Source of the DNA: Bacillota bacterium
Lineage (GTDB): Bacteria; Bacillota; UBA4882; UBA8346
NCBI GenBank assembly: GCA_023436305.1
Contig: JAEZJQ010000126.1
Coordinates: forward strand, 1-64,000
Length of the DNA stretch: 64,000 nt
Direction of reading: 5' to 3'
Numbering within the stretch: the stretch's first letter is position 1; the number at the start of each line of letters is the position of its first letter. Of this stretch, positions 60,272-64,000 are shown piece after piece. Both the position numbers and the translations under genes were made by a program. The notes beneath the pieces were generated by a model. That model ran no database searches. It was not told the DNA's origin and saw only the letters and a program-made list of their open reading frames with translations.

Positions 60272-60407
60272 GATAGAGGGAGTAACGACCTGCTACGCAG
60301 GGAACAAAATCGTCAATACGTCGGCGCTTAGCCGTCCGGTTTTGTTGGCCAATGGCTTCAGTGAGACTCTTACTCCAGCACAATGCTGGGATGGAGTCTT
60401 TTTTTAT
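60272..60407 (+). promoter_or_regulatory. yybP-ykoY manganese riboswitch with terminator
   Basis: The paired conserved parts are AGAGGGAGTAACGACC at about 60275 and CAGTGAGACTCTTACTCC at about 60359, the 5' and 3' strands of the metal-binding core, with a GTCGGCGCTTAGCCG hairpin between. ACTCC ... GGAGT plus a T-run at 60372-60402 forms the terminator. Manganese binding should prevent termination and switch on the P-type ATPase gene that follows. Confidence 0.9.
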
Positions 60408-60461
60408 TGATAAATTTACAAGCCATCCCATAGCGAATCTTATTATAGGAGGAATAAACTT

Positions 60462-63128
60462 ATGCCCCAACCATTGGAAGTCCCGGTGCATACTTTGGAT
60501 ACCGGGAAAGTTCTGACCAGCTTTAATACCGGGCAAGACGGTTTAAACGACCGGGAAGCGGTTCAGCGAAAAGAGATGTATGGCCGGAACGAATTGGAGG
60601 AAGGCCACCAGAAAACTTTACTGGAGATGTTTTTGGAACAGTTCAAGGATCTGATGGTGATCATCTTACTAATCGCCGCCGCGATTTCCGGTCTTATGAA
60701 TGAGCTTACCGATACTGTCATTATCTTGGTTGTAGTAATTATCAATGCTATCCTTGGCGTAGTCCAGGAGAGTAAAGCGGAAAAGGCATTGGCGGCACTG
60801 AAAAAAATGTCGGCGCCTTATGCCAAGGTAAAACGCAATGGGATTATTCAGGATTTACCCACTGCGGATCTGGTACCGGGCGATATTGTGATTTTAGAGG
60901 CCGGTGATTATGTTCCCGCAGATATGCGGTTGCTGGAATGCGCTAGTTTGAAGATCGAAGAGTCTGCCTTGACCGGAGAGTCGGTTCCGGTGGAAAAAGA
61001 AACCACGGTCCTGTCCAATCCGGATCTGGTCATCGGCGACCGCAAGAATATGGCCTACTCAGGCAGTAGTGTGACTTACGGGCGAGGTTTGGGTGTGGTT
61101 ACCGCCACCGGAATGAATACCGAGGTCGGCAAGATTGCCGGACACCTTTCCCGGAGTGAGACGCAGGAAACGCCGCTTCAAAAAAAGCTGGCGGAGATGA
61201 GCCGGTTTTTATCGATAGCTATTATCATAATTTCGGTAATCATTTTTATAGTGGGAATATTGCGGGGTAGAGAAACCTTTGAGATGTTTTTAACGGCCAT
61301 TAGTTTGGCGGTGGCGGCGATTCCCGAGGGACTTCCGGCGGTAATTACCATAGTTCTCGCTTTAGGTGTACAACGAATGGCCCGTCAAAACGCCATTGTA
61401 AGGAAGCTGTCTGCCGTGGAAACACTGGGATCTACGGAAATTATCTGTTCGGATAAGACTGGAACCTTAACCCAGAATAAAATGACCGTAAAAGAGATTT
61501 ATGTAGATAGTAATTTTGGTACCAGGGCTGCTACTCCGTCGGATGCCAACAGGCTGGGGATTTTTATGCAGGTTCTGGCGCTTTGCAATGATGCTAAAGT
61601 TATTCGCAACGAGGATCAGAGCTTGAATTTGAAAGGTGATCCTACCGAAACCGCTTTGGTAAAATTTGCGTCGGAAAACGGCTTTCAAAAAGATGTGCTG
61701 GAAGGCATGCTCCCGCGCGTTGACGAGATTCCCTTCGATTCGGAACGGAAATTGATGAGTACCATTCACCGGATGGACAGCCAATTCCGGGTGATGACCA
61801 AGGGCGCTCCGGATATGCTGCTGGATCGATGCAGCCGAAAATTGGTCAATGGACAGGTTAAAGCCTTAACCACCGAGGATAAGGTGGCGATCCAAAACGC
61901 CAATCGGGATATGGCCCAGAAAGCCTTACGGGTTCTGGCCGTGGCTTATAAAGATTTGGATGAATTACCCGCGCATCCCAAATCCGAAACACTGGAAACG
62001 GATTTAGTTTTCGTCGGATTGGCCGGCATGATTGATCCGCCCCGCTCGGAAGTCCATGAAGCGGTTCGGATTTGCACTGGCGCGGGGATTAGACCCATAA
62101 TGATAACTGGAGATCACCGGGATACAGCGGCGGCAATCGCCAAGGAATTGGGTATTGCCCGGGATGAAAGTGAAATCATTAACGGAAACGAACTGAATCA
62201 ATTCAACGACGATGAATTAGAGGCCCGGATTAGCCATTATTCTGTATTCGCCAGGGTTTCTCCTGAGCATAAAGTACGAATCGTTAATGCCTGGAAGAAA
62301 CGGGGCAAGATCGTGGCCATGACCGGAGATGGAGTCAATGACGCCCCGGCGTTGAAAGCGGCGGATATCGGCGTTGGTATGGGAATTACCGGAACCGATG
62401 TGGCTAAGGGCGTATCCAATATGGTATTGGCTGATGACAACTTTGCCACCATCGTCTTCGCGGTGGAAGAAGGCCGGAAGATTTACAGCAATATCCGTAA
62501 AACCGTCCAGTTTCTGCTTTCATCAAATCTGGGAGAGATCGTGACCCTCTTTGTGGGTACAATGCTTAACTGGACGGTGTTATTTCCAATTCATATCCTC
62601 TGGGTTAATCTGGTTACCGATACTTTCCCGGCCCTGGCCTTGGGAGTGGAAAAAGCGGAACGGAACGTGATGCGCCAGAAACCGCGCGACGCGAAAAGCG
62701 GCTTCTTCTCCGGGATAGTTGGGATTAGTATTGCCTACCAAGGTATTATCAAAGGGCTCATTACCTTGTTGGTCTTTTATATTGGTTTCACAATGTACAA
62801 TCATCGCGTGGCTGTGACCATGACCTTTCTTACCCTGGGATTGATACAATTGGCGCATTCGTTAAACGTCCGCTCGAATACGCAGTCATTGTTTAAAATG
62901 GGGGTGTTCTCGAACCGGTATTTAGTGGGGGCTATTTTGTTGGCTGCGTTTTTGCAAGTAGTGGTGGTTCTGTTACCCTCGCTCAATCACATTTTCCGGG
63001 TGGAGAGCCTGAATTTGATCCAATGGTTGATTGTACTGGCTGCAGCATTGTCCATCATTCCCATCGTGGAACTGGCGAAGGTGATTGCCAAACATATGTC
63101 GAAAGGGACGGACAAGGAATTATATTGA
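60462..63128 (+). CDS. Cation-transporting P-type ATPase (Ca/Mn type)
   Basis: An 888-residue P2A-type ATPase. The phosphorylated Asp is Asp331 in CSDKTGTLTQNK. Other motifs are TGES in ALTGESVPVEK, PEGLPAVITIVLALG in the fourth membrane helix, and MTGDGVNDAPALKAADIG. Ten membrane segments fit. Family members pump calcium or manganese out of the cell. The manganese riboswitch directly upstream makes Mn2+ efflux the more likely main task, as for other yybP-ykoY-controlled pumps. AGGAGG is about eight bases before the ATG. A terminator follows. Confidence 0.94.
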   Translation: MPQPLEVPVHTLDTGKVLTSFNTGQDGLNDREAVQRKEMYGRNELEEGHQKTLLEMFLEQFKDLMVIILLIAAAISGLMNELTDTVIILVVVIINAILGVVQESKAEKALAALKKMSAPYAKVKRNGIIQDLPTADLVPGDIVILEAGDYVPADMRLLECASLKIEESALTGESVPVEKETTVLSNPDLVIGDRKNMAYSGSSVTYGRGLGVVTATGMNTEVGKIAGHLSRSETQETPLQKKLAEMSRFLSIAIIIISVIIFIVGILRGRETFEMFLTAISLAVAAIPEGLPAVITIVLALGVQRMARQNAIVRKLSAVETLGSTEIICSDKTGTLTQNKMTVKEIYVDSNFGTRAATPSDANRLGIFMQVLALCNDAKVIRNEDQSLNLKGDPTETALVKFASENGFQKDVLEGMLPRVDEIPFDSERKLMSTIHRMDSQFRVMTKGAPDMLLDRCSRKLVNGQVKALTTEDKVAIQNANRDMAQKALRVLAVAYKDLDELPAHPKSETLETDLVFVGLAGMIDPPRSEVHEAVRICTGAGIRPIMITGDHRDTAAAIAKELGIARDESEIINGNELNQFNDDELEARISHYSVFARVSPEHKVRIVNAWKKRGKIVAMTGDGVNDAPALKAADIGVGMGITGTDVAKGVSNMVLADDNFATIVFAVEEGRKIYSNIRKTVQFLLSSNLGEIVTLFVGTMLNWTVLFPIHILWVNLVTDTFPALALGVEKAERNVMRQKPRDAKSGFFSGIVGISIAYQGIIKGLITLLVFYIGFTMYNHRVAVTMTFLTLGLIQLAHSLNVRSNTQSLFKMGVFSNRYLVGAILLAAFLQVVVVLLPSLNHIFRVESLNLIQWLIVLAAALSIIPIVELAKVIAKHMSKGTDKELY

Positions 63129-63192
63129 TAATCGGATAGTTCGATTCGAAACAAATATGATTTAAAATCTTAATTCCGGTTTATGCTTGGAG

Positions 63193-63234
63193 AGGTGGGT
63201 AGCTCGTCGTTTGAGCTTTACCACCTTTTTTTGA
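63193..63234 (+). terminator. Terminator after the P-type ATPase gene
   Basis: AGGTGG-GT-AGCTC and GAGCT-TTA-CCACCT pair as a long stem, followed by seven T. Confidence 0.85.
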
Positions 63235-63255
63235 TTTATAAACCGAATATATCCA

Positions 63256-63284
63256 TTGACAAAACGTAAGAGATCTTTTAATAT
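63256..63284 (+). promoter_or_regulatory. Promoter of the 4Fe-4S membrane protein gene
   Basis: TTGACA at 63256-63261 and TAATAT at 63279-63284 are 17 bases apart. Confidence 0.75.
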
Positions 63285-63299
63285 AAAATACATACATCC

Positions 63300-63312
63300 C
63301 ATACCGGGTATG
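63300..63312. promoter_or_regulatory. Operator-like palindrome CATACC-G-GGTATG
   Basis: A perfect 13-base dyad lies about 15 bases downstream of the -10 box. GGTATG-type dyads resemble sites of CsoR/CstR-family copper or persulfide repressors, but the match is not specific. Confidence 0.5.
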
Positions 63313-63335
63313 GTATATTTTAAGGAGGTTTCAAG

Positions 63336-63992
63336 TTGGCAAAGTTCAAAATAATGATTCATCGATGGTCCTGGCTGGTTCTATTTATTTTTTTAGTTGC
63401 CGGATTGTTTTACCCGATTCTTGGAATCGCTGCATTAATCTGTATGTTGGCGCCGGTAATCGTGGCTTTTTTTAAAGGGCGGATGTGGTGCGGTTACTTT
63501 TGCCCCAGGGGCAGTTTTAACGATATGATTTTGGCCAAACTGTCCCGGAGGGTCAAGTTACCGGCTTTTTTCAGAGCCACTTGGTTTCGGTTGCTTTTTC
63601 TGGCCGTATTGATGAGTGGATTTGCAGTTCAAATCTTTATGGCCCGGGGGAACACGGCCGTCATTGGGCAAGTATTCCTAAGGATGGTTTTTATCACCAC
63701 GCTCTTGACGATTTTGCTTGGGTATTTTTATCAGCCAAGAGCCTGGTGTTTAATCTGCCCCATGGGGACTATGGCTCATTTTGTAGCGAAAAAGAAAAGG
63801 GGCCAATCCGGAAACATCCATATTGTTTTTAAAAAAGATCAATGTAGCGGTTGCCAGCTTTGCTCACGCCATTGTCCAATTCAGATTGATGTGCATCGTT
63901 ATAAGGAAACCGGAATGGTGAATCATGCCGACTGCCTGAAGTGTCAGACCTGTGTCGCCAAATGTCCAAAAAAATCATTGTACGTCGCGTAG
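63336..63992 (+). CDS. Membrane 4Fe-4S protein (NapH/CcoG-like)
   Basis: A 218-residue membrane protein with about four hydrophobic segments and two cytoplasmic ferredoxin-type clusters (CSGCQLCSRHCP and CLKCQTCVAKCP). It also has the membrane-edge motifs WCGYFCPRG and WCLICPMGT, which are typical of the NapH/NosR/CcoG group. These proteins pass electrons across or along the membrane to oxidoreductases. The start is TTG with AAGGAGG about eight bases before it. The window ends just after its stop, so partner genes may follow. Confidence 0.88.
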   Translation: MAKFKIMIHRWSWLVLFIFLVAGLFYPILGIAALICMLAPVIVAFFKGRMWCGYFCPRGSFNDMILAKLSRRVKLPAFFRATWFRLLFLAVLMSGFAVQIFMARGNTAVIGQVFLRMVFITTLLTILLGYFYQPRAWCLICPMGTMAHFVAKKKRGQSGNIHIVFKKDQCSGCQLCSRHCPIQIDVHRYKETGMVNHADCLKCQTCVAKCPKKSLYVA

Positions 63993-64000
63993 TACCAAAA

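Noticed and set aside
1..64000. CRISPR arrays and complete insertion sequences with transposase genes
   Set aside because: None was visible on reading both strands; only non-autonomous inverted-repeat elements were found.

Overview
The window looks like chromosome from a Bacillota (Firmicutes) bacterium of moderate G+C. Supporting signs are strong AGGAGG-type ribosome binding sites with many TTG and GTG starts, an S-box (SAM-I) leader before metK, a yybP-ykoY manganese riboswitch before a cation ATPase, a PyrR-type leader before a uracil permease, Gram-positive-type LexA boxes (CGAAC-N4-GTTC) between lexA and a YneA-like gene, and a spoIIM homologue. A small beta-barrel-like protein with a signal peptide and terminal Phe, and a sugar-binding protein with no lipobox Cys, hint at an outer membrane, so a diderm Firmicute is possible. 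That last point is inference.

Layout. 1-6.6 kb: a sugar-type ABC uptake operon (cupin, permease, binding protein, ATPase) with a SIS-domain protein and an acetamidase/formamidase-family enzyme. 6.6-13.6 kb: an accessory region holding a MITE-like element, a decayed RelE-type toxin gene and a five-gene metabolic cluster (adenylate-forming ligase, RpiB-like isomerase, class II aldolase, HAD phosphatase, SDR dehydrogenase) lying between two 68-bp direct repeats, followed by a repetitive Glu/Pro-rich protein. 13.6-22.5 kb: uracil permease, sfsA, a leucine-rich-repeat protein, the barrel-like protein, several small conserved hypotheticals, a GyrI-like protein and an M23 peptidase, then 1.3 kb of palindrome-rich non-coding DNA. 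22.5-30.4 kb: deoB-pdp nucleoside salvage, tRNA-Pro, a beta-CASP nuclease, an AdoMet-decarboxylase-like protein lacking its catalytic residues, and a TldD/TldE pair.

30.8-34.8 kb: one 1337-residue protein combining a CHAT domain, a STAND (NB-ARC) NTPase and TPR repeats. Both CHAT catalytic residues appear to be replaced. 35-45 kb: core metabolism (fructose-bisphosphate aldolase, accD-accA-pyk, thioredoxin, metK, an orphan response regulator, a uridine-kinase-like protein). 45-57.6 kb: a housekeeping run (lysA, M50 peptidase, HD protein, scpA, scpB, DUF3866, NUDIX, spoIIM, xerD, pheA, an aluminium-resistance-type PLP enzyme, zinc-ribbon and HEAT proteins, surE). 57.8-64 kb: lexA and divergent SOS genes, the Mn-riboswitch-controlled P-type ATPase, and a membrane ferredoxin-like protein.

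The most promising candidates for undescribed biology are the pseudo-CHAT STAND protein, the five-gene cluster bracketed by direct repeats, and the pyruvoyl-less AdoMetDC relative. All functions are inferred from sequence motifs read by eye; no database search was run.
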